Part shown: positions 34,076 to 42,193 of the stretch, piece by piece
Layout of the letters: each line of letters opens with the position of its first letter
Numbering within the stretch: position 1 is the first letter of the stretch
Assembly (NCBI GenBank): GCA_034927685.1
Contig: JAYFPO010000020.1
Coordinates: 24,927-88,926 of the forward strand
Reading direction: 5' to 3'
Length of the DNA: 64,000 nucleotides
From: RGIG3159 sp034927685
GTDB lineage: Bacteria; Bacillota; Clostridia; Oscillospirales; Oscillospiraceae
Position numbers and translations under genes: made by a program
Notes under the pieces: model-generated
What the model was told of the DNA's origin: nothing
Seen by the model: the letters and a program-made list of their open reading frames with translations, nothing else
The model's database searches: none

Positions 34076-36709
34076 ATGTCGTATAAGTACGTTTACCTGT
34101 TCTCGGAAGGCAATGCGCAGATGCGCAACCTGTTAGGCGGTAAGGGCGCCAATCTGGCCGAAATGACCGGCCTTGGTCTGCCTGTTCCGCAGGGCTTCAC
34201 CATCACGACGGAGGCCTGTACCAAGTACTACGAAGATGATCGTCAGATTAACGACGAAATCCAAACTGAAATCATGGAATATATCGGTAAGCTGGAAGCG
34301 CTCACCGGCAAGAGCTTCGGCGATTTACACAATCCGCTGCTGGTTTCCGTCCGTTCCGGCGCCCGCGCGTCTATGCCCGGCATGATGGATACCATCCTGA
34401 ACCTGGGCCTCAACGATGACGTCACCAGAATCATGGCCAAAAAGTCCGGCAACCCCCGCTGGGCTTGGGACTGCTACCGCCGGTTCATTCAGATGTACTC
34501 CGACGTTGTCATGGAAGTCGGTAAAAAGCACTTCGAAGCACTGATTGACCAGATGAAGGCCGAGCGCGGCGTCACGCAGGACGTCGATCTGACCGACAAG
34601 GATCTGAAGGCGTTGGCAGACGCCTTTAAGGCCGAATACAGGAACAAGCTTGGCATGGAGTTCCCGCAGGACCCCAGAGAGCAGCTGATGGGCGCCATCA
34701 AGGCCGTATTCCGCAGCTGGGACAATCCCCGCGCCATTTACTACCGCCGCATGAACGACATCCCCAGCAACTGGGGTACCGCCGTCAGCGTCCAGATGAT
34801 GGCCTTTGGCAACCTGGGCGACACCTCCGGCACGGGCGTGGCTTTCACCCGGAACCCCGCAACCGGTGAAAAGAAACTGTTCGGCGAATTCCTGATGAAT
34901 GCACAGGGCGAGGACGTCGTCGCCGGTATTCGGACCCCGCAGACCATCGACCAACTGGCCGAGATCATGCCCAACGCCTACAAACAGTTCACCGACATCT
35001 GTGCCAAGCTGGAATACCACTACCGTGATATGCAGGACATGGAGTTCACCATTGAAGATCGGAAGCTCTTCATGCTCCAGACCCGGAACGGCAAACGGAC
35101 CGCCGCCGCCGCCATGAAGATCGCCTGCGATCTGGTGGACGAGGGCATGGTGACGGAAAAGGAAGCCGTTGCCATGATCGATCCCAAGAGCCTGGACTCC
35201 CTGCTGCACCCCACTTTTGATCCCGACGCGCTGAAGAAGGCCAAACCCATCGGCCAGGGCCTGGCCGCCTCCCCCGGCGCTGCCTGCGGCAAGGTCGTCT
35301 TTACCGCGGAGGAGGCCGTCGACCAGGCCAAGGGCGGCATTAAGGTCGTTCTGGTTCGTCTGGAAACTTCCCCCGAGGATATTGAAGGCATGCACTATTC
35401 GCAGGGCATTCTGACCGTTCGCGGCGGCATGACCTCCCACGCAGCGGTCGTGGCCCGCGGCATGGGTACCTGCTGCGTTTCCGGCTGCAGCCAGATCATC
35501 ATGAACGAGGACGCCAAGACCTTTGAGTTGGGCGGTAAAACCTACAAAGAGGGCGATTGGCTCTCCATTGACGGCTCCACCGGCAACATCTACGGCGAAA
35601 AGATTCTAACCGCAGAGGCAAAGATCTCCGGCGAGTTCAGCCGCATCATGGCGTGGGCAGACAAGTTCCGCGTCCTGCAGGTCCGCACCAACGCCGACAC
35701 CCCCCATGACGCCAGACAGGCCGCATCCTTCGGCGCGGAGGGCATCGGCCTCTGCCGGACCGAGCACATGTTCTTCGAGCCGGACCGCATCGCCGCCATG
35801 CGCGAGATGATCGTCTCCACCACGCCCGAGCAGCGTGAAAAGGCGCTCGAGAAGCTGGAGCCCATGCAGCAATCTGACTTTGAGGGCATCTATGAGGCCA
35901 TGAAGGGCCGTCCGGTCACCATCCGACTGCTGGATCCCCCTCTCCACGAGTTTGTCCCTACCGATCCCGAAGATATTGCAGCATTGGCGAAGGAAATGGG
36001 ACTGACCGTAGAACACCTGAACAACGTCATCTCCTCTCTGCACGAATTCAACCCTATGATGGGTCACCGCGGCTGCCGTCTGGATATCACCTATCCGGAG
36101 ATTGCCCAAATGCAGACCTCCGCCATCATTAAGGCCGCGCTGGCTGTCCGCAGCCGCCGCCCGGCCTGGCAGATCACACCGGAGATCATGGTTCCGCTGG
36201 TCGGCGAAGTCAAAGAGCTGGCCTATGTCAAGGGCCTGATTGACCAGGTTGCCAGAAAGCTCATCAAGGACGCCGATTCCGATATGACCTATAAGGTCGG
36301 CACCATGATTGAGATTCCGCGGGCCGCGCTGACGGCTGACGAGATCGCCCGGGAAGCCGAATTCTTCTCCTTTGGCACCAACGACCTGACCCAGATGACC
36401 TTCGGCTTCAGCCGCGATGACGCGGGCAAGTTCCTGGCCTCCTACTATGACCAGAAAATCTACGAATCCGATCCGTTCTCCAAGCTGGATCAGGAAGGCG
36501 TCGGCAAGCTGGTCAAGCTGGCCGCCGAGCTGGGCCGCAAGACCCGCCCCGACATCAAGCTTGGCATCTGCGGTGAGCAGGGCGGCGACCCCTCCTCTGT
36601 GGAATTCTGCCACAACGTGGGCCTGAGCTATGTCTCCTGCAGCCCGTTCCGCGTCCCCATTGCCAGACTGGCCGCCGCACAGGCTGCGCTTAAGTTCCCG
36701 CAGAAGTAA
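34076..36709 (+). CDS. ppdK: Pyruvate, phosphate dikinase
   Basis: PPDK interconverts pyruvate, ATP and phosphate with PEP, AMP and PPi. In anaerobes it usually serves PPi-linked glycolysis. The 877 residues match the family. The N-terminal ATP-grasp region has GGKGANLAEMTGLGLPVPQGF (about 20-40) and RSGARASMPGMMDTILNLG. The swivelling domain carries the phospho-His in GGMTSHAAVVARGMG (about residue 455). The C-terminal TIM barrel has EGIGLCRTEHMF, FGTNDLTQMTFGFSRDD and LGICGEQGGDP. ATG 34076 follows AAAGGGG; the in-frame start at 33962 is upstream of the promoter. Monocistronic. Confidence 0.97.
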   Translation: MSYKYVYLFSEGNAQMRNLLGGKGANLAEMTGLGLPVPQGFTITTEACTKYYEDDRQINDEIQTEIMEYIGKLEALTGKSFGDLHNPLLVSVRSGARASMPGMMDTILNLGLNDDVTRIMAKKSGNPRWAWDCYRRFIQMYSDVVMEVGKKHFEALIDQMKAERGVTQDVDLTDKDLKALADAFKAEYRNKLGMEFPQDPREQLMGAIKAVFRSWDNPRAIYYRRMNDIPSNWGTAVSVQMMAFGNLGDTSGTGVAFTRNPATGEKKLFGEFLMNAQGEDVVAGIRTPQTIDQLAEIMPNAYKQFTDICAKLEYHYRDMQDMEFTIEDRKLFMLQTRNGKRTAAAAMKIACDLVDEGMVTEKEAVAMIDPKSLDSLLHPTFDPDALKKAKPIGQGLAASPGAACGKVVFTAEEAVDQAKGGIKVVLVRLETSPEDIEGMHYSQGILTVRGGMTSHAAVVARGMGTCCVSGCSQIIMNEDAKTFELGGKTYKEGDWLSIDGSTGNIYGEKILTAEAKISGEFSRIMAWADKFRVLQVRTNADTPHDARQAASFGAEGIGLCRTEHMFFEPDRIAAMREMIVSTTPEQREKALEKLEPMQQSDFEGIYEAMKGRPVTIRLLDPPLHEFVPTDPEDIAALAKEMGLTVEHLNNVISSLHEFNPMMGHRGCRLDITYPEIAQMQTSAIIKAALAVRSRRPAWQITPEIMVPLVGEVKELAYVKGLIDQVARKLIKDADSDMTYKVGTMIEIPRAALTADEIAREAEFFSFGTNDLTQMTFGFSRDDAGKFLASYYDQKIYESDPFSKLDQEGVGKLVKLAAELGRKTRPDIKLGICGEQGGDPSSVEFCHNVGLSYVSCSPFRVPIARLAAAQAALKFPQK

Positions 36710-36723
36710 TCAGTTTGAATTAT

Positions 36724-36754
36724 GGCCGCTGCAAAATGCACTTTTGCAGCGGCC
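36724..36754 (+). terminator. Hairpin after ppdK
   Basis: GGCCGCTGCAAAA / TTTTGCAGCGGCC, 13 bp with a 5-nt loop, 15 bp after the stop. There is no U-tract after the stem. It shares the GCTGCAAAA core with the rpoD hairpin at 46164. Confidence 0.55.
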
Positions 36755-36837
36755 CTTACTTCAAGCGGGACAAAAGCATAAGTTATGCGCAAACTGGACA
36801 CTGATAAGTGAGAAAAAAGCAAAAAGGAGACTTTTCT

Positions 36838-37608
36838 ATGAAGCTTGCCATTCCCTATTTTCAGGGCCAGGTGTTCCAGCATTTTGGCCACGCAACACAA
36901 TTTCAGATCTACACCGTTGAGGACGGTCGAATCGCTTCCTCCGTCACACTGGAGTCCCCCGGCGGCGGCCACGCCGCGCAGGCCGCCTTCCTGTTAGAGC
37001 AGGGCGTGAGCGCCGTCCTCTGCGGCAGCATCGGCACCGGCGCGGAAGAGGCGCTGCTGGGCGCAGGCATCACCCTTTGCAGCGGCATCACCGGTGATGC
37101 CGACGAGGCTGCCGCACGCTATCTGGAGGGAACGCTTTCCTATGGTGAAGGCGCCAACTGCGAGCATCATCACGAGGAAGAGGCTTCTTCCTGCGGCGGC
37201 TGCGGAGGCGGCTGTGGAAGTTGCGGCGGAGGCTGCGGCGGCTGCGGCAGCAGTCAGGAGAGCGACTATGTTGAAACCCGCACGTTTCCAGACATTGTCC
37301 ATCTGACTGCGGAGAATTTTGAGGACGAGGTTCTGCAGGACCCGGGCCTGATCTGCATCGACTTCTGGGCCACCTGGTGCGGCCCCTGCAAGACGATGGC
37401 CCCCGTTTTTGAAGAAGCGCACAGCGAACAGCCCCGGGTCAAGTTCTGCAAAATCGATGTGGATGAGCAGCCCGAGCTGGCACAACTATTCGGCATTGAC
37501 AGTGTTCCCACCACTGTACTGGTGCAGAACCACCGGACGCTGACCGGCTTTGTCGGCGCCCGGGACAAGAACGTACTGACAGAAATGATTGGGAGGTATC
37601 TCAAATGA
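36838..37608 (+). CDS. NifX/NifB-type cofactor-binding domain fused to thioredoxin through a Cys-Gly-rich linker
   Basis: The 256-residue protein has three parts. Residues 1-105 match the dinitrogenase iron-molybdenum cofactor biosynthesis domain (MKLAIPYFQGQVFQHFGHATQFQIY, GVSAVLCGSIGTGAEEALLGAGI). Residues 106-140 are a hinge with His/Glu (CEHHHEEE) and seven Cys in C-G-G repeats (108, 119, 122, 126, 129, 133, 136). Residues about 150-256 are a thioredoxin with WCGPC (180-184) and cis-Pro in SVPTT. NifX-like domains bind metal clusters and thioredoxin reduces disulfides, so the protein could reduce or deliver a cluster. ATG 36838 follows AAGGAG. Its stop overlaps the FTR-like gene by 4 bp. 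Confidence 0.88.
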   Translation: MKLAIPYFQGQVFQHFGHATQFQIYTVEDGRIASSVTLESPGGGHAAQAAFLLEQGVSAVLCGSIGTGAEEALLGAGITLCSGITGDADEAAARYLEGTLSYGEGANCEHHHEEEASSCGGCGGGCGSCGGGCGGCGSSQESDYVETRTFPDIVHLTAENFEDEVLQDPGLICIDFWATWCGPCKTMAPVFEEAHSEQPRVKFCKIDVDEQPELAQLFGIDSVPTTVLVQNHRTLTGFVGARDKNVLTEMIGRYLK

Positions 37609-37802
37609 AAGTCCGACTGAACAGCGACGCAGAGATTGTTCAAACCATTCGGGAAGGCCTCAAGGCCAAGGATGGCTACTGCCCCTGTCGCATTGCCAAA
37701 ACGCCGGAGAACAAATGCATGTGCAAGGAATTCCGTGACCAGATCGCCGATGACAATTTTGAGGGCTACTGCCACTGCATGCTCTACTACAAGGAAAAAT
37801 AG
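37605..37802 (+). CDS. Ferredoxin-thioredoxin reductase catalytic-chain-like protein
   Basis: This 65-residue protein is reduced to the Cys core of the FTR beta (catalytic) chain: CPC at 26-28, CMC at 38-40 and CHC at 56-58, the set that in FTR holds a [4Fe-4S] cluster next to the redox disulfide. It lacks the usual longer N-terminus (FTRc is about 110 residues). Its 4-bp overlap with the thioredoxin-fusion gene implies coupled translation. The likely role is to pass electrons from ferredoxin to that thioredoxin domain. No FTR variable chain is nearby. Confidence 0.85.
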   Translation: MKVRLNSDAEIVQTIREGLKAKDGYCPCRIAKTPENKCMCKEFRDQIADDNFEGYCHCMLYYKEK

Positions 37803-37832
37803 AGCGCCTTTGCCGTGGTGCGGCAGCGTCTA

Positions 37833-37872
37833 AAGCAAGGACCTGATGCAAAATTTGCATCAGGTCCTTGCT
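37833..37872. terminator. Bidirectional hairpin between the FTR-like and UPF0340 genes
   Basis: AAGCAAGGACCTGATGCAA / TTGCATCAGGTCCTTGCTT, a perfect 19-bp stem with a 2-nt centre, between convergent genes. The plus-strand tail is CTTATTT. Confidence 0.7.
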
Positions 37873-37874
37873 TC

Positions 37875-38426
37875 TTATTTCAATTCATCCACATATCTGG
37901 CCCGCTCGCCGCCGATGGACTTGGGGCGGGTCCGTGCACAGAGGATCTGCGCCTGGCCGATTGCCTTGATGCTGAGCCGCACCGGAACGGCCACATCCCG
38001 CAGGTGCATCCCAATCAGGGTGCCGCCGATGTCGATGCCGGCCTTGGCGCGGATGTGCTCCACCGCCACAGGACTGTGAAAGTTCTCCCAAGCTGTGGTG
38101 GCAAAGGATCCGCCGGCGTGTGGCCACGGCTTCACGTTGACAATGTCATACCCGAATTTCTCCGCGGCCTCCTCTTCCAGAATCAGCGCCCGGTTTAGAT
38201 GCTCGCAGCACTGAACAGCCAGATAGATGCCATGCTCCTGCAAAGCGGGATAGACGCCCCGGAAGGCCGCCTGCGCCGCCTCCAAACTGGAACCCTTTCC
38301 GATCCGCAGCCCCACCATTTCGCTGGAAGAGCAGCCAATCACAAACAGATCGCCGGCCCGCAGCTTGGCAACCTCCAGCAGCTCTGTAACAGCCTGCCGG
38401 GCCTGCTCGGTAATTTCTTCGTACAT
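37875..38426 (-). CDS. UPF0340/TIGR01440 family protein (YwlG-like)
   Basis: The 183-residue protein matches the conserved YwlG family: VIGCSSSEMVGLRIGKGSS (about 29-47), VQCCEHLNRALILEEE (about 70-85) and VNVKPWPHAGGSFATTAW (about 95-112) are its hallmark blocks. Structures of members are known but the function is not established. ATG 38426 follows AAGGAGCG. A longer in-frame form to 38513 would overlap the ECF gene and lacks a ribosome site. It is 14 bp downstream of the ECF S-component gene and likely co-transcribed. Confidence 0.87.
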   Translation of the reverse strand: MYEEITEQARQAVTELLEVAKLRAGDLFVIGCSSSEMVGLRIGKGSSLEAAQAAFRGVYPALQEHGIYLAVQCCEHLNRALILEEEAAEKFGYDIVNVKPWPHAGGSFATTAWENFHSPVAVEHIRAKAGIDIGGTLIGMHLRDVAVPVRLSIKAIGQAQILCARTRPKSIGGERARYVDELK

Positions 38427-38440
38427 TTGTGTCGCTCCTT

Positions 38441-38968
38441 TCAAAATGCGCGGATCGTTTTCCGCACAGACGGCACATGAGAGAGCGCCTGGTACAGCAG
38501 CACACTGCTGCAAAGGCCAAAGGCACCCTGCAACAGATTGCCGGGAATGCCGGCCGCCGCAGCGAGCCCATAGCCCAGAAGAACCGACTCATAGCCGAAA
38601 TAGCCGAACACCATGACAAGCTCCGCGACAACACCGCCGAGCACGGCAGCGACCGGTACACCGGTCTTTTCCCGCAGCGCGCGGAAAATTCCCGCAGCGC
38701 AGAGCGCCATCAGCGCTTTGATCAGCAGCGTGCCCGGCGCGTAGGCCACATATCCCAGCAACAGGTCCGCCAGCATGGAGCCAACGCCAGCCGCCGCCGC
38801 GCCATAGACAGGGCCAAGCAAAAACGCGCTCAGCAGCACCATACAGTCGCCCAGATTCAGGTATCCGTTTGTACCGGGTGTGGGGATGTGTACGATGTTT
38901 GTGGCCACATAGATCAGCGCTGCGAACATGGCGGCGAGAATCAGCTTTTGCAGCTTGATGTTTTTCAA
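38441..38968 (-). CDS. ECF transporter S component
   Basis: The 175-residue membrane protein has five to six helices and the S-component pattern: MKNIKLQKLILAAMFAALIYVATNI at the start, the N-terminal Ala motif (AAMFAA) that contacts the ECF T subunit, then NLGDCMVLLSAFLLGPVYGAAAAGVGSMLADLL. S components bind a vitamin or precursor and share an energising ECF module, which is not in this window. The ligand cannot be assigned. The start is TTG at 38968 behind AAAGGAGGG. Confidence 0.87.
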   Translation of the reverse strand: MKNIKLQKLILAAMFAALIYVATNIVHIPTPGTNGYLNLGDCMVLLSAFLLGPVYGAAAAGVGSMLADLLLGYVAYAPGTLLIKALMALCAAGIFRALREKTGVPVAAVLGGVVAELVMVFGYFGYESVLLGYGLAAAAGIPGNLLQGAFGLCSSVLLYQALSHVPSVRKTIRAF

Positions 38969-38991
38969 GAGGATTCCCTCCTTTTTCTCCC

Positions 38992-39019
38992 ACTATACGC
39001 CTTTTCTGGTCATATTCAA
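38992..39019 (-). promoter_or_regulatory. Putative promoter of the ECF/UPF0340 unit
   Basis: -35 TTGAAT (39019-39014) and -10 TATAGT (38997-38992) on the minus strand, 16 bp apart. Confidence 0.5.
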
Positions 39020-39041
39020 GTGTCAGTTTCGTGCTAAAACA

Positions 39042-39506
39042 TCAGGCCAGATTTTTATCCGCGCCCACGATCCATACCAGCTTCTGCCAAAAGCTGTCCG
39101 GGGCCAACGTCCGCGTGTCTGTGATGGCAGCTTCCGCTTTCCAGATGAAAGCAGCTTTGTCGGTGAACTGGACAGCGTCAACGTTTGTGTGTTTGCAGAG
39201 ACAAAAGGCCTCTGCGGAGATCCGCGCTGCATCCAAAAGGTCCTGTATTGGGTTTCATCGGTCAAGGGCTGACGGCGCCGTTGCCTCGGCACAGACACTC
39301 GAACAGCAACTCCCAGCGACCCTGCTGAATTTCTCAGCCGATTCCGCCGGCATCATGCCTTCGACCTTGGGCGTGTTTCCCGCGCCGGCAACGAAAATGC
39401 AGTCAGGGCTGCCGCGATTCCGCCACTGATTTTGGAAGTCAACCATACCGTTCAGAATCTCGCTTCCGACCTTGGCGGCAGTCTCCATGTACTTCATACG
39501 AATCAC
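39042..39506 (-). pseudogene. Possible gene interrupted by an in-frame TGA
   Basis: Two open segments in the same minus-strand frame have coding-like composition. 39506-39258 contains METAAKVGSEILNG and CIFVAGAGNTPKVEGMMPAE. 39254-39042 contains FTDKAAFIWKAEAAITDT and SFWQKLVWIVGADKNLA before a TAG. A single TGA at 39257-39255 separates them. The start (GTG 39506 or ATG 39497) has no convincing ribosome site. I do not recognise the family. A decayed gene is the simplest reading; readthrough is not supported by any clear element. Confidence 0.35.
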
Positions 39507-39619
39507 GATTAAAAGGTTAATTCATCCTTTTATCGCGCGAAGCACGCCCAATTTTGCGTGAGACGTGTTTGCGCTTCCTGAAGCGCAAACATAGCACGGC
39601 ATGCCGGTCTCGATGGCTC

Positions 39620-39653
39620 AAAAAAGGACAGGCCACCCGGCGGGTGGCCTGTC
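39620..39653 (-). terminator. Terminator of the opine-dehydrogenase/enolase-superfamily unit
   Basis: On the minus strand GACAGGCCACCC / GGGTGGCCTGTC, a 12-bp stem with a 3-nt loop, is followed by CTTTTTTG. The stretch 39507-39619 shows no gene. Confidence 0.85.
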
Positions 39654-39681
39654 TGCTGGTTCGATATTGCCTGAACATCCG

Positions 39682-40767
39682 TTACCCTTCCACATACCGC
39701 AGCAGCGATTCGCGGTCCATGCGGTCAAGGCCCAGCATGGCGGCGGTGCGGCCCTCGTCCATCCTGTCTCCCAGGATGGTCCTGCCGAGCTGAACGATCG
39801 CGTCGATACAGGGCGTCGCCACGCCGGCGGTGTGCGCCAGCGCCTGGATGGCCACCAGCGAATAGGGGATGTCTTCAAGCACATAGCGCGTTGCGAGGGT
39901 GTTCGCGGTCATGATGCCCTCATAGCCCCGGTTGTTCTTGCAGAGCTGATCGAGGGGCGTGTCCTTGTCGCCGCATTCATACATGGCCACATAATCCTCC
40001 CGAATGGAGCGCAGTGAAATTCCCAGATGGGCGGCGACGGCGACCCGTTCCCGGTCCATGGCCTCCACGTATTTTCCGATGCTGGGCGTCATGCCCTCAT
40101 GATAGTATTGGAACGGCACAAAGGGATCGGCCTCAATGCGGGAGGTGTTCAGCAGCATCGGCGCGGGATGCATCATGGCGTTGATGTTGCCGAGGCTGGT
40201 AACCAGCACGTTTTTCACGAGCTTGAAGCTGGGCAGCACGGTGCTGATGGCCGCTTCCAGCTTTTTGTTGTCCCGGGCGGGCAGCGCCGCCATGGGCACG
40301 TCGGACTTTATGCCGAAAATGTACACCTCGCCGGGTGACTGGATACGGGTGGAGTAGAGCAGCGTACCGGCCGCGCCCAGGACAATTTTTGCCTTGCAGC
40401 CCATGTCGTCCATGCACTTGCGAAAGGCGATCGCGCCGCAGGATGCCTCCGGGTGGAGCAGCACCACCATGCCGTCCCGCAGATGCGCGATGATTTTTTT
40501 CGCCATGTTCTCGTGGTAGATGGAGGGGAGGACCATCATGACGACATCCGCACCGTCCATGGCCTTGCCAATATCGCCGGTCGCAAATTCCAGTTTGCCA
40601 AAGCCCTCCATGGCATGGTGTACCTGGATACCGCCCTTTTGGTTCAGCGCGTCCACCGTGGACGGCACTACGTCGTAAAGTCGGACGGTCTCGCCCAGAA
40701 TGGAGAGATGGCCCGCGATGGACTGGCCCCCGTTGCCGCCGCCTAGAATTGCCCATGTTTTGCGCAT
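39682..40767 (-). CDS. NAD/NADP octopine/nopaline (opine) dehydrogenase family protein
   Basis: The 361-residue two-domain dehydrogenase has an N-terminal Rossmann fold starting WAILGGGNGGQSIAGHL (residues 4-20) and the cofactor-pocket segment VVMMVLPSIYHE. The C-terminal octopine-dehydrogenase domain has NINAMMHPAPMLLN with the catalytic-type His, and YHEGMTPSIGKYVEAMDRER. The family joins or splits an amino acid and a 2-keto acid through a secondary amine. The substrate is unknown. It sits 15 bp after the enolase-superfamily gene and is divergent from a GntR/FCD regulator, which suggests inducible catabolism. Confidence 0.85.
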   Translation of the reverse strand: MRKTWAILGGGNGGQSIAGHLSILGETVRLYDVVPSTVDALNQKGGIQVHHAMEGFGKLEFATGDIGKAMDGADVVMMVLPSIYHENMAKKIIAHLRDGMVVLLHPEASCGAIAFRKCMDDMGCKAKIVLGAAGTLLYSTRIQSPGEVYIFGIKSDVPMAALPARDNKKLEAAISTVLPSFKLVKNVLVTSLGNINAMMHPAPMLLNTSRIEADPFVPFQYYHEGMTPSIGKYVEAMDRERVAVAAHLGISLRSIREDYVAMYECGDKDTPLDQLCKNNRGYEGIMTANTLATRYVLEDIPYSLVAIQALAHTAGVATPCIDAIVQLGRTILGDRMDEGRTAAMLGLDRMDRESLLRYVEG

Positions 40768-40782
40768 TCTTTTGCCCTCTTT

Positions 40783-41934
40783 TCAAATATGATTTGATTC
40801 CGTGATGATTTCGGTTGCAACCGTGTAAATTTTTATTGCACCCCAGTCGGGCGCGACGCCGAGCCCCGGTCCGTCCGGGACCTGCACATAGCCGTCCTTC
40901 GGATGGATCAGCCGGTGGAAATCGGAAATGTCGCTCTGCAGCCGGTTCGGAGAGAAATATGCGTGGCCGATGGAGGACACCAGGCTGCCGCAGACCGCAC
41001 CGAGCTGGAGGCTGGCCGCCTGTGTGATCCCCTCCTCGATCATGGAGTTGAAAAACACCTGAATTCCGCTTGCCGCGGCATAGTCACAGATGGCTTTGGC
41101 CGGGTGGATGCCGCCGTTTTTTGTAACCTTGATGCTGAACACGTCCACGGCGTCGGCCCTCACCAGGCGGACCGCGTCCTGCAGCGTCATAACGCCCTCA
41201 TCTGCGGAGAGCGGCATGGGCAACTTCCGATGCAGCTTCGCCATCCCGTCCACGTCCCAGCTCTGCAGCGGCTGCTCGAAGAAGATCAGGTCGCAGTCCC
41301 GTACCTCCCGGCCGTAGCGAAGTGCCGTGTCCGCGTCCCAGCCCTGGTTGGCATCCGCGATCAGCGGAAAGCGGCGGCCGACCGCGTCCCGAACTGCCCG
41401 GGTCCTGGCGGCGTCCAGCCGCCAGTCCGGCCCGCCGATCTTAATCATGCAGCCGTCATAGCCTGCCTCCTTGGCCTCCAGCACCTCCCGGGCGCTCTCC
41501 TCCGGCGTGCTCCCGCCGATGGACCACATGCAGCGGAGCTGATCCCGCCGCTTGCCGCCGAGAATTTGATGCACCGGCAGTCCGGACCGCTTGCCCAGAA
41601 TATCGTAGGCCGCCATATCCAGCGCCGACTTGGTCAGGTGCTGGCCGCGGATCGTGGCATCCATGATCCGGTGGAGCTCGTTTAGGTTTGTTGGGTCCCT
41701 CCCGATCAGCATGGGGCCAAGATGTTGCCGCAGCAGCAGCATCGACAGCTCCGCGCTGTCGCCGGTGAACAGCGGCCAGGGGTCGCATTCGCCGTATCCG
41801 GTGACGCCCTCGTCAGTCTCCATGGTCACAAGAACCGGCGTAGCCGTTGAAAACGTCCCATATTCCTGCGACAGATGATACGGCCGCTGCAGCGGCACTG
41901 CCAGCCGGTCAACCCGGATGGACGTAATCCTCAT
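40783..41934 (-). CDS. Mandelate racemase/muconate lactonizing enzyme family protein
   Basis: This 383-residue enolase-superfamily enzyme has metal ligands in LIADANQGWD (Asp), IFFEQPL (Glu) and LSADEGV (Asp), and a second catalytic Lys in FSIKVTKNGG. The first Lys motif reads GCMIKIGG: the usual K-x-K is M-I-K, so only the second Lys, the MLE-type base, is kept. Relatives include dipeptide epimerases, o-succinylbenzoate synthases and N-acylamino acid racemases. A substrate with an amino-acid moiety would suit the neighbouring opine dehydrogenase. ATG 41934 follows GGGAGG. Confidence 0.87.
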   Translation of the reverse strand: MRITSIRVDRLAVPLQRPYHLSQEYGTFSTATPVLVTMETDEGVTGYGECDPWPLFTGDSAELSMLLLRQHLGPMLIGRDPTNLNELHRIMDATIRGQHLTKSALDMAAYDILGKRSGLPVHQILGGKRRDQLRCMWSIGGSTPEESAREVLEAKEAGYDGCMIKIGGPDWRLDAARTRAVRDAVGRRFPLIADANQGWDADTALRYGREVRDCDLIFFEQPLQSWDVDGMAKLHRKLPMPLSADEGVMTLQDAVRLVRADAVDVFSIKVTKNGGIHPAKAICDYAAASGIQVFFNSMIEEGITQAASLQLGAVCGSLVSSIGHAYFSPNRLQSDISDFHRLIHPKDGYVQVPDGPGLGVAPDWGAIKIYTVATEIITESNHI

Positions 41935-41964
41935 TTTCTTCCCTCCCGTCAAAGTCTCTTATAG

Positions 41965-41974
41965 ATCATATGAT
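41965..41974. promoter_or_regulatory. Candidate operator for the GntR/FCD regulator
   Basis: ATCATATGAT is a perfect 10-bp palindrome within an imperfect TAGATCATATGATTCTA. It lies just downstream of the minus-strand promoter at 41990-42018, in the position of a repressor site. Confidence 0.4.
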
Positions 41975-41989
41975 TCTACCATTGAACCT

Positions 41990-42018
41990 ATTGTACAATT
42001 CAGGGGCAGAAAAGTCAA
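41990..42018 (-). promoter_or_regulatory. Promoter of the enolase-superfamily/opine-dehydrogenase unit
   Basis: -35 TTGACT (42018-42013) and -10 TACAAT (41995-41990) on the minus strand, 17 bp apart. Confidence 0.7.
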
Positions 42019-42134
42019 TTAAGAGATCGATATTCTGCCCTTCGCACAAAATCAAGGGCGATATTTTGGGCATCATTACGAAAAAGAAACGCAAACCGGG
42101 AAAGCGGCATGTGGATGCAGTCTTTCGGATTCTG

Positions 42135-42163
42135 TTGCTTTTTTTGGCCGGGACCGGTATAAT
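42135..42163 (+). promoter_or_regulatory. Promoter of the GntR-pdp-udk unit
   Basis: -35 TTGCTT (42135-42140) and -10 TATAAT (42158-42163), 17 bp apart, 30 bp before the regulator start. Confidence 0.7.
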
Positions 42164-42193
42164 CAGAAGAAAAGAACGGAATGAAGGGCGGTT

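Noticed and set aside
34325..35440. Minus-strand frame opposite ppdK
   Set aside because: Gly/His/Val-rich shadow; ppdK motifs on the plus strand account for the region.
36838..37608. Frameshift joining two separate genes (nifX-like and thioredoxin)
   Set aside because: The frame is open and continuous through the Cys-Gly hinge with no start or ribosome site before the thioredoxin part, so a true fusion is the better reading.
39225..39260. Selenocysteine codon at the in-frame TGA (39257-39255)
   Set aside because: The sequence after the TGA forms only a weak GCGG/CCGC hairpin without the expected apical loop, and the gene has no recognisable redox motif at that place.
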